DNA of 64,000 bases from Pseudorhizobium xiangyangii. Its GTDB lineage: Bacteria; Pseudomonadota; Alphaproteobacteria; Rhizobiales; Rhizobiaceae. Made by a program: the position numbers and the translations under genes. Of the stretch, positions 63,221 to 64,000 are shown one piece after another. The notes beneath the pieces are model-generated. The model had not been told where the DNA came from. It worked only from the letters and a program-made list of their open reading frames with translations, and did no database searches. The DNA lies in contig NZ_JAJAWH010000002.1 of NCBI RefSeq assembly GCF_020531965.1, positions 124,001 to 188,000 on the forward strand, written 5' to 3'. The stretch's first letter is position 1. The number at the start of each line of letters is the position of its first letter.

Positions 63221-64000
63221 ATGGAAATACACCGCATGAAAGACCTCGTTCGCCGCTTTGCAGCCTATTACCGACCGCACCGCCGGCTGTTCCTCCTGGA
63301 CTTCTCGAGCGCGGTGGCGGCAGGAATGCTGGAACTCGCCTTTCCCATGGCGGTGACGCTGTTCATCGACAGGCTGTTGCCCACGCAACGGCTGGACCTG
63401 ATCGCGCTCGCGGCAGTCTGTCTTCTGCTGATCTATCTGCTCAATGCGGGTTTGCAGGTGGTGGTGACCTATTGGGGCCACATGCTGGGGATCAACATCG
63501 AGACGGAGATGCGCCGCAAGGCCTTCGATCATCTGCAGAAACTGTCCTTCGGCTTCTTCGACAACCAGAAAACCGGCAATCTCGTGGCTCGGCTGACCAA
63601 GGATCTCGAAGAGATCGGCGAGTTGGCGCATCACGGCCCCGAAGACCTGTTCCTGGCGCTGATGACACTGATCGGTGCCTTTGTGCTGATGATGTGGGTG
63701 CATGTGCCGCTGGCGATGGTCACAGCTGTCGTCGTTCCGCTGACCGCCTTCGTGACGACGTTCTACGGCCAGCGGATGACCGGAACCTGGCATGCGCTCT
63801 ATGGGCGGGTTGCCGACTTCAACACGCGTATCGAGGCAAATGTCGGGGGCATCCGGGTCGTTCAGGCCTTCACCAACGAGGACCATGAGCGCCGCCTGTT
63901 CGAACAGGACAACAACAATTACCGCACCACGAAGCTGCAGGCCTACAAGGTCATGGCGGCGGCGACCTCGCTCAGCTACCTCTCCATGCGCTTCGTGCAG
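63221..64000 (+). CDS. ABC transporter (exporter-type), 5' part
   Basis: The first 260 codons of a fused permease-ATPase gene that runs off the window. The visible part is the ABC membrane domain of the MsbA type: MKDLVRRFAAYYRPHRRLFL, LELAFPMAVTLFIDRLLPTQ, FDHLQKLSFGFFDNQKTGNL, VARLTKDLEEIGELAHHGPE and ANVGGIRVVQAFTNEDHERR. The nucleotide domain is not seen. It starts 12 bases after fhuB and is almost certainly cotranscribed, so it may export a siderophore or, like YbtP/Q or IrtAB, import one. An ATG at 63236 is an alternative start. Confidence 0.85.
   Translation, partial: MEIHRMKDLVRRFAAYYRPHRRLFLLDFSSAVAAGMLELAFPMAVTLFIDRLLPTQRLDLIALAAVCLLLIYLLNAGLQVVVTYWGHMLGINIETEMRRKAFDHLQKLSFGFFDNQKTGNLVARLTKDLEEIGELAHHGPEDLFLALMTLIGAFVLMMWVHVPLAMVTAVVVPLTAFVTTFYGQRMTGTWHALYGRVADFNTRIEANVGGIRVVQAFTNEDHERRLFEQDNNNYRTTKLQAYKVMAAATSLSYLSMRFVQ

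Noticed and set aside
1-64000. tRNA genes, insertion sequences, prophage or integrase
   Set aside because: None was recognised when reading the intergenic regions on both strands; a tRNA or IS search program would be needed to exclude them fully.

Overview
The window is a GC-rich, gene-dense bacterial chromosome segment, most likely from a member of the Rhizobiaceae (alphaproteobacterium). The evidence is family-level: a BacA/SbmA peptide transporter, a fused TrpE-TrpG behind a three-tryptophan leader peptide, a NolR-like ArsR regulator, a ChoXWV choline importer, an AglA-type alpha-glucosidase, an Atu4866-type small protein and a 559-residue formate-THF ligase. No rRNA, tRNA, CRISPR array, intact insertion sequence or integrase was recognised.

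Layout. 0-7.6 kb: end of a YCII-like gene, an MHS-type MFS carrier with a large extra loop, a GST/HxlR divergent pair, a second MFS carrier, bacA and a polysaccharide-deacetylase-like secreted protein. 7.8-19.6 kb: core-like genes (nnrU, a YfgM-like TPR protein, der, a glycosyltransferase, a KdgK-like sugar kinase divergent from aglA, an AraC regulator, a small-ORF/Atu4866 pair, adenine deaminase, DUF982, an SDR). 19.6-24.6 kb: a visibly AT-richer accessory block with a KaiC-like double ATPase, a hybrid histidine kinase and a small gene coupled to an HNH endonuclease. A 7TM diguanylate cyclase and a sorbosone-dehydrogenase-like protein follow. 28-31.3 kb: bdcA/bdcR (a biofilm-dispersal pair in E. 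coli), another SDR and an AraC regulator.

31.5-43.7 kb: a branched-chain amino-acid binding protein, a TSUP permease, an omega-aminotransferase, the NolR-like regulator, an apparent choXWV-hugZ operon, tdk, pseudoazurin with an FNR-like box, a two-gene operon of unknown function (302-aa protein plus DUF2333) and a LuxR solo. 43.9-57.2 kb: a heme-type TonB receptor with an iron-box-like site over its promoter, a DUF2235 hydrolase with a PA-IL-like tail, fhs, an extensin-like protein, trpL-trpE(G), a CDF metal exporter coupled to queF, hupE, a ClpP-like protease and an AraC regulator. 57.3-64 kb: a hydroxamate-siderophore uptake operon (TonB receptor, FhuC-, FhuD- and FhuB-like proteins) leading into a truncated ABC exporter-type gene.

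Themes: iron and heme uptake (two TonB receptors, HugZ, fhu genes), osmolyte and amine use (choline, omega-amino acids) and signalling (KaiC/kinase, GGDEF, BdcA). No wholly new system can be proved from sequence alone. The best leads are the KaiC/hybrid-kinase island with its small-ORF/HNH pair, the DUF2235-lectin-like fusion, HugZ inside a choline operon, and the 302-aa/DUF2333 operon.
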